Assembly: GCF_963853665.1 (NCBI RefSeq)
Contig: NZ_OY970459.1
Coordinates: forward strand, 62,001-126,000
Direction: 5' to 3'
Source: Mycobacterium decipiens
GTDB taxonomy: Bacteria > Actinomycetota > Actinomycetes > Mycobacteriales > Mycobacteriaceae
DNA: 64,000 bases
Below the pieces are notes generated by a model that saw only the letters and a list, made by a program, of their open reading frames with translations, made no database searches and was not told where the DNA came from. Below are positions 18,672-26,858 of the stretch, one piece after another (position 1 is the stretch's first letter; each line of letters starts with the position of its first letter). A program made the position numbers and the translations under genes.

Positions 18672-19260
18672 AACAACCGACGGGTGGGGACCGCCTCCAC
18701 AGACGCACACCACTTTGACCGCAATCAGACAACAGCGTGCGGTTGTCGACTTCAATACATCTCGACAGCAGCAGCGTGAAAGTTCTCGACCTTACCGGCC
18801 ATTCCAACGTCGTTGACTTGCAGTCCTCGTCTCCCCCATGGCCGCGGCGCCCTTGTCTCACCCTGCTGCCAAGCCCACCCACCGCCGAAGGTCGCCGAAC
18901 ATTGGACGCCGCTTGGGCGGATGAATTCCTCACCCAGAGAGGGCAAACCGAAGACTTCCGATGGGGCACCGACCTAGCGTGCACAATCGCCAGTCGATAG
19001 ATGCCTGCCAACTCTCGGCCTGCATGCTTGCCTGCCGTTCGGGGGTGCCGTGAGCAAACGCGAGGTTTCCGACGTGTCGGCGCGAGCCACAAGTCCGAGC
19101 CGATCGACGGCGTCCGCTTCTGGCGGTGCGAGAGCCGGCCACATGGTCACCGACACCTGCGATCGAGCGTGAGAACCGAAACATCGCGCGATCAGTACCC
19201 TTGGAGCGGGCTCGCGTTCGCGTCGAAGAACCCGTAGCGCTCGCCCTGAGCGGAGGAGTC
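18672..19260. other. Intergenic region, no gene seen
   Basis: 589 bp between the relJK operator and the O-methyltransferase. Open frames on both strands have no recognisable protein. A GGAGGAG ribosome site immediately precedes the ATG at 19261. Confidence 0.45.
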
Positions 19261-20307
19261 ATGACGAGCGACAATCCGAACGAATCCGGCCGGATGGCCC
19301 AACGGCTCTTCGAGCTCATCTTTTCCAAGGTGATCACCCAGTGCCTGGCTGTAGCGGCGCAGCTCGGGATTGCCGACCATTTGACGGATGGTGACCGCCC
19401 GGTGTCGGAGCTCGCCAGCGAACTCGATGTCGATGAACGCTCCCTCTATCGGGTATTACGCACGCTGGCGAGCTTCGGGGTGTTTGTTGAATCTCAGCCC
19501 GGGCGGTTCGGGTTGACGCCCCTGGCCGAGCCGTTGCTAGTGGACTCGCCGAACTCGCTCAAGGACTTTGCGATCTTGTTCGGGCATCCCGTTCACAACG
19601 GCGCCTACGCGGACATCATGCACAGCGTGCGCACCGGGGAGACCGCATTCAAGCACGTGCACGGGGCTGAGCTCTTCGACTACTGCCAGACGGATGCCGA
19701 CTTCTTTTCCGTGTTCAACGACGCCATGACGGCGACCTCGCGTCGCGAGGCTCGCGCGATCGCCGCAGCCTACCCGTTTTCCGACTTTGGGACTCTCGCC
19801 GACGTCGGCGGCGGCCGGGGGCTGCTGCTGTCGGAGGTCCTGAAGAAGGTTCGTGGTCTGAAGGGTGCCCTCTTCGATCTGCCCGGAGTAGTGGCTGGCG
19901 CCGAGGCCACCTTCGAGCAGGCCGGCGTGGGAGATCGAGCCACCATCCACGGCGGCAGCTTCTTCGAAGCGATTCCGGTTCGCGCCGACGCCTACATGAT
20001 GAAGTACATCATCCACGACTGGGACGACGAGAAGGCGACGATCATTCTGCGGAACTGCGTCGAATCCATGGCGCCGGATGGCAAGGTTCTGGTGATCGAT
20101 TACGTTCTTCCCGAGGGAAACGAGGCCAGTGTCGGCAAGTTCGTCGACATCGAAATGCTCGTCATCCCGGGCGGACGCGAGCGCACCAGGGCTCAGTTCG
20201 AGACGCTCTTCCAAGGAGCTGGACTCGAGCTGACCAACGTCGTGCCCACGTCCACATCCCTGTGCATCGTCGAAGGGGTGCGGGCGGACCGATCCGCACA
20301 CGGGTGA
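19261..20307 (+). CDS. SAM-dependent O-methyltransferase, acetylserotonin/hydroxyneurosporene type
   Basis: A 348-residue class I methyltransferase. An N-terminal winged-helix dimerisation domain (LGIADHLTDGDRPVSELASE, then LYRVLRTLASFGVF) precedes the SAM-binding domain with DVGGGRGLLLSEVLK and YIIHDWDDEKATIILRNC. The His/Asp of HDWDD is the general-base motif of this PF00891 family. It methylates a hydroxyl on a small molecule; in mycobacteria relatives act on glycolipids and phenolics. The ATG at 19261 with its strong ribosome site is chosen over the 45-codon longer frame. No biosynthetic partner is adjacent. Confidence 0.9.
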   Translation: MTSDNPNESGRMAQRLFELIFSKVITQCLAVAAQLGIADHLTDGDRPVSELASELDVDERSLYRVLRTLASFGVFVESQPGRFGLTPLAEPLLVDSPNSLKDFAILFGHPVHNGAYADIMHSVRTGETAFKHVHGAELFDYCQTDADFFSVFNDAMTATSRREARAIAAAYPFSDFGTLADVGGGRGLLLSEVLKKVRGLKGALFDLPGVVAGAEATFEQAGVGDRATIHGGSFFEAIPVRADAYMMKYIIHDWDDEKATIILRNCVESMAPDGKVLVIDYVLPEGNEASVGKFVDIEMLVIPGGRERTRAQFETLFQGAGLELTNVVPTSTSLCIVEGVRADRSAHG

Positions 20308-20421
20308 CCGCGCACGGAGGCGTCACGTCGTCTATCAATCGTGACTCGAGTTGGCACGCTTGCTCTTTGCCGATTTCGACGCGAGTGTGCGGCGAAGCCA
20401 CACCGTCCGATCCGTCCTGGG

Positions 20422-21579
20422 CTAGGACAACAGCGCCGTGACAGCGGCATTGCCAGCCGTCTGCAGGTGGCCAATACCCTGAGCGAACTGGCCGCCGGCG
20501 CCCTGCAACGCAGCCAACCCAGGAGCAGCGTTCTGCGCCGCCAGCATCACATCGTTGAGGCCCTCAGCGAACTGGGTACCCGCAGTCTGCAGCACAGCGA
20601 TTCCAGCAACGATGTTCGGCATCACCAACGCCAGATGTTGGACACCTTGAACGAGCTGAACAACCGCGATCGCGAGCAGGCCAACTCCACCCAACGCGCT
20701 GGGCACCGCCAGCAAGAAGGCGGGACTAAAGAGCTGAACACCGGCGCTGCCCAGCAGACCAAGTCCGGACGCGGCGGTCCCCGCGGCCAGCACGATGCCA
20801 CCTACACCTTGACTGAACTCGACACCGGCGAGGGTGAGCAGACCCAGTCCGCCAGCAGCACTCGTCCCGGCGGCCAGGAAGGTACCGCCCGCTTGAACGA
20901 GGCCGACGGCGGCAGGTTGCAGCAGAACAACTCCGGTCAGAGCGCTCTGTCCAGCTGCCATGAACTCGCCGCCGCTCCTGGCGAGCCAAGGCGCGGCGCT
21001 CTGCAGCGCGGTGGCAAGCCTAGCGGCGGAACCCTGTCCGGCGGCCGCAACACCGTCGAGAACCTGAACCAGTCCAGCACCGGCGCTTGGCAACGGGGCA
21101 ACCAGGCCGGCAGCATGTTGTTCGACCGTCGCAACGGCACGACTGGCCTGTGCGGCAAGCCCAGCGACAACGGCACTGTGGCCACCGCTCACCGCTTTGT
21201 GCACGGTCTCAGCCGCGCTCAGGATCGGGCCAGCGGATGGGTGAGCCAAGAGCGATCGGGCAGGCGCGTTCACCGCATTCGATAGATTGTGTTGCGCGTT
21301 GGCGACTTCGGCGTTGATATATGCGCCCGCGCCAGCCTGCAACAGATTGACGAACTCGTCATGATACGCCGAAGCCTGGGCGCTGAGAACTTGGAATTGT
21401 CGACCGTAGGCGCCGAATATCGACGCAATCGCGGTCGATACCTCGTCCTCGGCAGCGGCAAGCACCGTTGTCGTGGGTTCCGCTGCGGCCGTGTAAGACT
21501 CGGCCAGCGCCGAGCGAATTCCGGCCAAATCTTGAGCCACGGATTCGACCTGCTCCGGGATCACACTCAGGAACGGCAT
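20422..21579 (-). CDS. PE family protein with Ala/Leu/Gly-rich repeat tail
   Basis: A 385-residue protein. Residues 1-100 are a PE domain (MPFLSVIPEQVESVAQDLAG, then FGAYGRQFQVLSAQASAYHD with the YxxxD/E-type export signal region). The tail is not PGRS. It is made of degenerate hydrophobic repeats such as GLVQAGGTFLAAGTSAAGGL and GVQHLALVMPNIVAGIAVLQ. PE proteins are exported by type VII secretion, usually with a PPE partner; none is adjacent. The ATG at 21579, preceded by GAGGAACC, is chosen because the PE consensus begins there. The longer open frame upstream is not protein-like. Confidence 0.88.
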   Translation of the reverse strand: MPFLSVIPEQVESVAQDLAGIRSALAESYTAAAEPTTTVLAAAEDEVSTAIASIFGAYGRQFQVLSAQASAYHDEFVNLLQAGAGAYINAEVANAQHNLSNAVNAPARSLLAHPSAGPILSAAETVHKAVSGGHSAVVAGLAAQASRAVATVEQHAAGLVAPLPSAGAGLVQVLDGVAAAGQGSAARLATALQSAAPWLARSGGEFMAAGQSALTGVVLLQPAAVGLVQAGGTFLAAGTSAAGGLGLLTLAGVEFSQGVGGIVLAAGTAASGLGLLGSAGVQLFSPAFLLAVPSALGGVGLLAIAVVQLVQGVQHLALVMPNIVAGIAVLQTAGTQFAEGLNDVMLAAQNAAPGLAALQGAGGQFAQGIGHLQTAGNAAVTALLS

Positions 21580-21925
21580 AGCGGTTCCTCTCGACTCACT
21601 ACGGTTGCGGTCCGACGACGATCGAGGCACACCGATTGTAAAGAACCGGCTGTCTTTTCGGGCAGAGTTTGGCAATTCGTCGTCAATTCGCGTCGATGGC
21701 GTCTCACGAGTGGTGCAAACGACCCGCAGTACTTGCCGGTCGGCCAAGGCCGATCCGGGTAGGACCGGTCCCGCGCCGTGAGAGCGCCCACTCGAATGAC
21801 GCCATCCCTCGGGGAAGCACTGAGAGTGGTTGTGCAGCGACGTATCTGAGCGACGGCTGCCGACACGATTGTGATCGAAGGGTGGTTGCCGCGACGCCGC
21901 CGATGGTGCGTGAGTCCGGAAACGC
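21580..21925. other. Intergenic region upstream of the PE gene
   Basis: 346 bp between the PE start and the 3' end of the Zur-type ribosomal operon, both on the minus strand. It presumably carries the PE promoter. No gene or clear repeat is seen. Confidence 0.4.
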
Positions 21926-22315
21926 TTAGTTGGTCGCGATGGTGCGTCGGGTCGTGGGCAGCCTAAGGCAGAGGCGATCGGGAAGACGGTCGCTTTCCCA
22001 GCGGCCTCCCGCCACCCACGCGCAGACGAGCCGTAGATCTTCGAGATCTTCGATCGCACCGACCCATCTGGCTGGTCCGTGCGCAACACGGTCGGTTGAG
22101 CAGGGCTGCAACATAAGGACCGCACTGCCGCCGGATTGGCGGGTGAGGCAGGTGAATTCTCCGAGCAGGCAGCCGGTGGTGACCAGTATCCCGTGACGGG
22201 TGCGGCGCACAGTGGCCCGCAGCTGTTCGAGCACCGTCGGACCGACGGGCGAGGAACACGTGGTGCACAGCACAATGGTGAACGGGCGGGCAGTGGCGCG
22301 GTGTGAGCTGGTCAT
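21926..22315 (-). CDS. Cys-rich small protein in the C- ribosomal operon
   Basis: A 129-residue protein beginning [20 protein letters not shown]. Four cysteines are arranged CTTC, then GCLLGEFTC about 27 residues later. The spacing resembles thioredoxin-fold (2Fe-2S) ferredoxin-like proteins or a metal site. The ATG at 22315 overlaps the rpsR2 stop (ATGA), so it is translationally coupled and should be induced with the zinc-independent ribosomal proteins. No such gene follows rpsR2 in M. tuberculosis as far as I recall. It might store, deliver or sense metal; that is inference. Confidence 0.7.
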   Translation of the reverse strand: MTSSHRATARPFTIVLCTTCSSPVGPTVLEQLRATVRRTRHGILVTTGCLLGEFTCLTRQSGGSAVLMLQPCSTDRVAHGPARWVGAIEDLEDLRLVCAWVAGGRWESDRLPDRLCLRLPTTRRTIATN

Positions 22316-22611
22316 GGATTCTTCTGCGTGACTCGTCGCTGCTGTCCGCACCTGGCCTGACCGGGGTAGGGCAGCAGTGCCATTTCGCGGGAGTTCTTGA
22401 TCGCTCGGGTGATGCGTCGCTGCTGCTGGACGGTCAGGCCGGTGACGTGCCGGGACCGGATCTTGCCTCGTTCGGAGATGAACAGCCGCAGGGTCTGGGT
22501 GTCTTTGTAGTCGACCGCCGCCAAACCAAGGCTTTCTAAGAGGCTCTTCTTAGCCGATGCGGGATCTTCTGGCGGATGCTTACGGCGGGGCCGGTTGGAT
22601 TTGGCGGCCAT
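22312..22611 (-). CDS. rpsR2: 30S ribosomal protein S18, zinc-independent (C-) paralog
   Basis: A 99-residue bS18 ([20 protein letters not shown], then [20 protein letters not shown]). Where the C+ form at 9192-9446 has CVFC, this copy has SLGLAA, so it cannot bind zinc there. It replaces RpsR1 under zinc starvation. It is the fourth gene of rpmB2-rpmG1-rpsN2-rpsR2, two bases after the rpsN2 stop. Confidence 0.96.
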   Translation of the reverse strand: MAAKSNRPRRKHPPEDPASAKKSLLESLGLAAVDYKDTQTLRLFISERGKIRSRHVTGLTVQQQRRITRAIKNSREMALLPYPGQARCGQQRRVTQKNP

Positions 22612-22613
22612 GG

Positions 22614-22919
22614 TTACCAGCTGGCTTTCCGGACACCGGGCAGGTGCCCGTCGTGAGCCAGTTGGCGCACCCGCACACGGGAGAGCCCGAACTTGCGCAG
22701 GTGCCCCCGCGGACGCCCGTCAACGGCGTCGCGGTTGCGCAACCGCACCCCACTGGCGTCCCGCGGCTGGCTCGCAAGAGCCCGCTGGGCAGCGCTGCGC
22801 TGTTCGGGGGTGCTCAAGGGGGAGCGGATGATCTCTTTGAGTTCGGCGCGCCGCTGGGCGAAGCGGGCGACGACAGCCGCGCGCTGCTGATTCTTCACGA
22901 TCTTGGATTTCTTGGCCAC
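22614..22919 (-). CDS. rpsN2: 30S ribosomal protein S14, zinc-independent paralog
   Basis: A 101-residue uS14 ([20 protein letters not shown], then [20 protein letters not shown]) without the CxxC pairs of the short zinc form. It has the length expected for the C- paralog. The GTG at 22919 is chosen over a TTG six bases upstream because the conserved MAKKSK begins there. Confidence 0.96.
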   Translation of the reverse strand: MAKKSKIVKNQQRAAVVARFAQRRAELKEIIRSPLSTPEQRSAAQRALASQPRDASGVRLRNRDAVDGRPRGHLRKFGLSRVRVRQLAHDGHLPGVRKASW

Positions 22920-22921
22920 GG

Positions 22922-23086
22922 TCAACGTTCCTCACGGAAGTCGACGTGACGCCGCACGCTCGGGTCGTACTTGCGCAGGACCAGACGATCGGGGTCGTTG
23001 CGGCGGTTCTTGCGGGTGGTGTACGTGTAGCCGGTGCCCGCCGTGGAGCGCAGCTTCACGATCGGACGAATATCAGTGCTAGCCAT
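22922..23086 (-). CDS. rpmG1: 50S ribosomal protein L33, zinc-independent paralog
   Basis: A 54-residue bL33 reading [20 protein letters not shown], then [20 protein letters not shown]. It has no cysteines, so it is the C- form. The ATG overlaps the rpmB2 stop, and its own stop is two bases before the rpsN2 GTG. The tight packing makes this an operon. Confidence 0.95.
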   Translation of the reverse strand: MASTDIRPIVKLRSTAGTGYTYTTRKNRRNDPDRLVLRKYDPSVRRHVDFREER

Positions 23087-23322
23087 CAGATCCGCTGTCC
23101 CTGTCGGCGCAGCCGGGCCACGACCGCGTCGATGCCGTCACGGTCGATGACCTTTATGCCCTTGGCCGACACCCGCAGTCGGATGCGGCGGCCCTCCGAG
23201 GGCACGTAATACGTCCGTTGTTGGATGTTGGGTGACCATCGGCGGCGGCTTCGGCGCTGGGAGTGCGACACGGTGTTTCCGAATCCCGGTGCGCGGCCAG
23301 TGACTTGACAGCGGGCAGACAC
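23086..23322 (-). CDS. rpmB2: 50S ribosomal protein L28, zinc-independent paralog
   Basis: A 78-residue bL28 ([20 protein letters not shown], then [20 protein letters not shown]). It keeps one cysteine but lacks the CxxC sets of the zinc form. It is first in the C- operon and has a Zur-box-like sequence 30-50 bp upstream of its start. Confidence 0.95.
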   Translation of the reverse strand: MSARCQVTGRAPGFGNTVSHSQRRSRRRWSPNIQQRTYYVPSEGRRIRLRVSAKGIKVIDRDGIDAVVARLRRQGQRI

Positions 23323-23351
23323 GAGGCAACCTTCCTGCGTCGATACGGCTT

Positions 23352-23372
23352 ATTGAGAATCATTTTCGACAA
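23352..23372 (-). promoter_or_regulatory. Zur box for the C- ribosomal operon
   Basis: ATTGAGAATCATTTTCGACAA matches the Zur consensus core (TGAAAATCATTTTCA-like dyad) and lies 30 bp upstream of rpmB2. Zinc-loaded Zur would repress the operon here. Confidence 0.75.
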
Positions 23373-23405
23373 CTGTTGTGCGGCACTGTACCGTCGGAAG
23401 CGCCT

Positions 23406-23426
23406 TAATGAAAATCGTTGTCGATA
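23406..23426 (+). promoter_or_regulatory. Zur box for the CobW/Mrf-like gene
   Basis: TAATGAAAATCGTTGTCGATA has the TGAAAATCrTT core of Zur sites and ends 10 bp before the CobW-like start. With the site at 23352-23372 it gives a divergent Zur-controlled promoter region. Confidence 0.72.
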
Positions 23427-23436
23427 AGGGTGGGCG

Positions 23437-24648
23437 ATGAGGAGGATGATGCGTACCCCGGTGATCCTGGTGACCGGCCAGGAGCACACTTCCGCCGTGA
23501 CCGCTGAGCTGCTGCGCCACCCTAAGACGGTGGTGATCGAGCACCGCTTCGACGGACAGGTGGTGTGTCGGCGCATGGTGATGCTGCGGCACGGCATGGT
23601 GACGAGCGCCGAGGCGGCGTTGGAGCTGGCGCACGGATGTGTCTCGTGCACCATCCGCAACGACCTTCTGGTTCTATTGCGGAAGGTGGCTCGCCGGTCG
23701 GATGTCGATCGTGTCGTCGTGCACCTGGCGCCGTGGCTGGAGCCTGAACCGATCTGCTGGGCGATCCGCCACGTGCGCGTCGCGCCCGGCCCAGGCTTCG
23801 AGCCGGGGCCCCCCGCACGCGATGTCGAGATTGCGGCGGTCATCGCCGGTGTCGATGCCCTGGCGTGGCTGGCCCAGGCGTTGGGTGATGAAGCGCTGGC
23901 CGATGGGCGCACGGTGGCGCAAGTGGTGGTCGCCCAGGCCGAGTTCGCGGATGTCCTCGTCTGCAGCCAACCCCCGCCCGATCTGCTCGAGGTGTTGGCT
24001 CGGCTGAATCCGGCGGCGCGGGTGGCCGCCAACGCCGACGCTGTCCCCGACGCCCTCCAACGTCTCTGCGCTGTGAGTCGACGGGGCCGCAGCGACGACC
24101 CGCACGGTCCGCTACTGGCCGGACAGCCGCCGCTGGCGGCGGCCGGGGCGGTGCGGTTGATCGAATTTCACGCCCGGCGCCCGTTCCATCCCGAACGGCT
24201 CCACGATGCACTCGATGTGTTGTTGGAGGGTGTGATCCGCACCCGGGGCCGGCTGTGGCTGGCCAGCAACGACAAGCAGGTGATGTGGCTGGAATCCGCC
24301 GGCGGGGGTCTGCGGGTCAGCTCGGCCGGTCAGTGGTTGGCCGCGATGAGCGCCTCGCAGCTGGCCTATGCCGACGCCGAGCGCCGCGCGCTGGCCGACG
24401 CCTTCTGGGACGAGCGCCACGGTGATCGGCACAGCGACCTGGTGGTGTTGGTGTGCGGCGCCAACCCCGACACGCTTCGCAGGGCGCTGCGCGGGGCCCT
24501 GCTTACCGACGAGGAGATGCGAGACCCCGTCCAGTGGCGGGGCCTGCACGATCCGTTCGGCGACTGGCACCAGGACCCCTGCAGCGAGTCGATCCCCGTG
24601 TCGCGCGCCACCGGCGAGACGACCCACAACGACAGAGAGCAGCCATGA
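23437..24648 (+). CDS. CobW-family protein, Rv0106/Mrf-like
   Basis: A 403-residue COG0523/CobW protein very similar in pattern to M. tuberculosis Rv0106. It has the GCVSC metal motif (HGCVSCTIRNDLLVLLRKVA) and the C-terminal CobW_C domain (RPFHPERLHDALDVLLEGVI). The Walker A region reads VTGQEHTSAVTAELL, without the GxxGxGKS/T of true GTPases, so GTP hydrolysis is doubtful. The M. smegmatis relative Mrf recruits the hibernation factor MPY to zinc-starved ribosomes, which fits the divergent C- ribosomal operon. The start may be the ATG at 23437, 23446 or 23449; a GGAGG lies directly before the latter two. Confidence 0.9.
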   Translation: MRRMMRTPVILVTGQEHTSAVTAELLRHPKTVVIEHRFDGQVVCRRMVMLRHGMVTSAEAALELAHGCVSCTIRNDLLVLLRKVARRSDVDRVVVHLAPWLEPEPICWAIRHVRVAPGPGFEPGPPARDVEIAAVIAGVDALAWLAQALGDEALADGRTVAQVVVAQAEFADVLVCSQPPPDLLEVLARLNPAARVAANADAVPDALQRLCAVSRRGRSDDPHGPLLAGQPPLAAAGAVRLIEFHARRPFHPERLHDALDVLLEGVIRTRGRLWLASNDKQVMWLESAGGGLRVSSAGQWLAAMSASQLAYADAERRALADAFWDERHGDRHSDLVVLVCGANPDTLRRALRGALLTDEEMRDPVQWRGLHDPFGDWHQDPCSESIPVSRATGETTHNDREQP

Positions 24649-24776
24649 ACCCGGCATCCATCCCGACTACCACCCGAAATGCGGCGGGTGAGAAGGCCGT
24701 TGCGACCTCGCCAATCCAGCTGGCCTGGAATCCGTCCACGTTCGGTGCGGCGAAGAGCGAGAGCCCTGTCGGATGA
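24645..24776 (+). pseudogene. rpmE2: Remnant of a zinc-independent L31 gene
   Basis: Just past the CobW-like stop, the frame starting near 24648 reads EPGIHPDYHPKCGG and stops. GIHPDYHP is the conserved N-terminus of C- bL31 (MKPGIHPDYHPVVF in intact genes). The ATG at 24645 that overlaps the CobW stop (ATGA) is in another frame and gives a 43-codon peptide without L31 similarity. Loss of about one base near the start plus later decay would explain this. Intact C- L31 genes are known in other Zur regulons. Confidence 0.6.
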
Positions 24777-24863
24777 GCGCCAAAGCCGACACCAAACGAC
24801 GGTTGGCGTGCAATCCTAAACAGTGCCAACCGGGGGCTGTTTGGGATGTAGCAAGGGGGGGCG

Positions 24864-24959
24864 ATGACTGACCCGATCGCGCCGTTACCTCCGGATTGGC
24901 CGATGCCGGGCGATGTACGCAATGGACTGATGGCAAAGGTCGGGCTGGGTACTCGATGA
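24864..24959 (+). CDS. 31-residue ORF coupled to the next membrane gene
   Basis: MTDPIAPLPPDWPMPGDVRN then GLMAKVGLGTR. A run of G's (AAGGGGGGG) serves as ribosome site, and the stop overlaps the next ATG (ATGA). It may be a leader peptide that couples translation. Coding is not certain. Confidence 0.4.
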   Translation: MTDPIAPLPPDWPMPGDVRNGLMAKVGLGTR

Positions 24960-25717
24960 GTTCTCAACATGCCGGTTCGGGTAGCGAACCGATTTTCAAG
25001 GCGGGGGCCTGGATCCTCGGCGGCTTCTCACTGCTGGCGGCAGGACTTGGTGCCCTCACCGTGATCCCGCGAATAGCCAACACGTATCTGCTATGGACGA
25101 TTATTGCGGTCATCTTCATGGTGCTGGCATTTGTTGGCGCGCTCATGGCCGTTGGCCTGGTCTACCACCGCAAGCACGGTGACGCCGGAGAAGAGTGGTA
25201 CCGCGATGCGGCCAAGGTTTTCATTGCGTTTGGGGGCGTATTCCTGCTTACCGGCATCTCCATTGTGCTGATCTCAGGAGTCCTTGTTCTGGCACGAACG
25301 GAGGTTCCGCGGCTGGCGCTCAGCATTGCTCCGAACCAGAGACAAGACGGAAACGCCGCAGAATCAGCCACCGTCAAGGTCAAAATCGAGGCGGACGCGA
25401 TGGACCCCGGCGGATTCCTTGTGGTCGACCTCATGGCTATTCCCGTTGTCAAAAAGGGCCAAGAGTACCAGTTTGGCGATCGCGTGTACCTATCTGCCGT
25501 CGGGTCCGACTCAACTGGGCATGTGTCGTCCGAAATTCAAATCGAGATTCCGAGTTCCAAATACTCGATGATCGTCGCCGAGGTGTACCCAGGTCCTATG
25601 AAACGTGACGGTACGAATGTCAACTGGGCTGGCGAGATGTACGCCTCGACTCAAATGTGCGCAGACATCACCACACCGGTACCCCGAGCTTGCGCGTACG
25701 CACAAGTGCCAAGCTAG
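24956..25717 (+). CDS. Hypothetical membrane protein with extracytoplasmic domain
   Basis: A 253-residue protein. Three hydrophobic segments are visible (LGGFSLLAAGLGALTVIPRI; LLWTIIAVIFMVLAFVGALM; FIAFGGVFLLTGISIVLISG), followed by a polar domain of about 130 residues rich in beta-type segments (SATVKVKIEADAMDPGGFLV) with two C-terminal cysteines (MCADITTPVPRAC). I do not recognise the family. The start ATG overlaps the stop of a 31-codon ORF. Confidence 0.7.
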   Translation: MSSQHAGSGSEPIFKAGAWILGGFSLLAAGLGALTVIPRIANTYLLWTIIAVIFMVLAFVGALMAVGLVYHRKHGDAGEEWYRDAAKVFIAFGGVFLLTGISIVLISGVLVLARTEVPRLALSIAPNQRQDGNAAESATVKVKIEADAMDPGGFLVVDLMAIPVVKKGQEYQFGDRVYLSAVGSDSTGHVSSEIQIEIPSSKYSMIVAEVYPGPMKRDGTNVNWAGEMYASTQMCADITTPVPRACAYAQVPS

Positions 25718-25805
25718 GCCACCTCGTAACCAGCCGGGTTGACGCAAAGCGGCGATTGCATCAACCAGTTCAAGCGCTGTTGGGAGGGCGTTGAATGATG
25801 GCTCC

Positions 25806-26858
25806 TTAGATCCGCCCACCGTCGATTTGCCGCGCGGGTCCGGATCCTCGTGGGCCGAGGGCGAATTCGCCTACCACCGGGTTGTCGAAGATCTGCTCGC
25901 CGCGCAGTTCGGCGAGGGCACCGTCGGGAGAGCCACCCCCCAGCGCGCACGCCGACAAGCCGAGGAATTCGCAGACCAAGTAGAGGGTTTGAAAGAGTGC
26001 GCCGACTTCTTTAAGGACCAGGCTGTAGGCGATTTGATGATAGGCCTGGCTCTGGCTGGCGATTCGGCTGCTGATCACGAGTACCACTGGCGGCCGGCCC
26101 GTTCCGACCGCCTCGGCGGCCGAGGTCAGGAAAGGCTTGGATGCGGCTGCGCCGGCGGCGAGCAGCTCGAGGGCGTGGTGGTCGGGCCGATACCGGTATA
26201 CGCCTGCATCCACTGAATCGATCGCGTCCGTGTCGATCACCGGGTAGAGCTCCAGCGAATACACCGCGCCGCCGGACGGATATGGGCGACTCGTGGATCC
26301 GTCGTCGAGCAAGAAGGGGTCGGAACGGTTCGCGGCGCTCATCGACAACAGCGTTGAGAAAGTTGACCGCTCGATCGCGCACTTTGGCCACGCTCGGGTC
26401 GATCGGCGATGTATCAGCACGTCCGCGAAGTCTCGATTCCGCGGCGGTGCGGGTGGGCCGAGCGGAATCAGCGGCGGACCGGAACCCGGGACGTGTGTGC
26501 ATGCCGATTCCTCGCCATCGGCAACCGGAGATCCGCTGCGTGAGAGTTGATGGTAGGCAAGCGCTGTCGGATCCCAGTGCGTAGGCTCGACAGAGGTCTC
26601 GGTTACCAGCACACGCGCGTCGATGAGTTCGTCTATGCAGGCGATTACCTCACTGCGGGGAAGGTGCGCCCACGCGTCGACGACTTCGACGATGTACTTA
26701 GGTCGAGCGAAGAAATGCACGAGGTCGAGGATGCGTGCGTCGCTGGCCAGCAGAGTGATGTTGGACGTTGACGAGGTGATCTCGATGGTCCCGTCCCGCC
26801 AGGACACTCTGGTGAACGCTGATACCCGCCAGCGTTGGTCATTGGGTGCGGGGACCAT
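25806..26858 (-). CDS. SagB-type nitroreductase-like dehydrogenase
   Basis: A 350-residue protein. The N-terminal part (about residues 1-120) is a winged-helix-like domain (RILDLVHFFARPKYIVEVVD). The C-terminal part is an FMN-dependent nitroreductase/SagB fold, with the flavin-binding IHRRSTRAWP at about residue 148, the Gly-rich RPYPSGGAVYSLELYPV and ALGGGSPDG near the end. SagB enzymes oxidise azolines to azoles in thiazole/oxazole-modified peptides. The ATG at 26858 lies inside the end of the TfuA-YcaO gene (20-base overlap), so the two are translationally coupled. It is the last gene of the cluster. No transporter or protease follows. Confidence 0.85.
   Translation of the reverse strand: MVPAPNDQRWRVSAFTRVSWRDGTIEITSSTSNITLLASDARILDLVHFFARPKYIVEVVDAWAHLPRSEVIACIDELIDARVLVTETSVEPTHWDPTALAYHQLSRSGSPVADGEESACTHVPGSGPPLIPLGPPAPPRNRDFADVLIHRRSTRAWPKCAIERSTFSTLLSMSAANRSDPFLLDDGSTSRPYPSGGAVYSLELYPVIDTDAIDSVDAGVYRYRPDHHALELLAAGAAASKPFLTSAAEAVGTGRPPVVLVISSRIASQSQAYHQIAYSLVLKEVGALFQTLYLVCEFLGLSACALGGGSPDGALAELRGEQIFDNPVVGEFALGPRGSGPARQIDGGRI

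Noticed and set aside
18151..19092. 313-codon minus frame overlapping relJK and the region upstream
   Set aside because: Out of frame with both real genes and Arg/Ser-rich throughout.
20341..21285. 314-codon plus-strand frame opposite the PE gene
   Set aside because: Gln/Gly/Ser-rich antisense shadow of a gene with a clear PE domain.
21580..22275. N-terminal extension of the PE open frame to 617 codons
   Set aside because: No protein-like composition, overlaps the Cys-rich gene, and the PE consensus with ribosome site starts at 21579.
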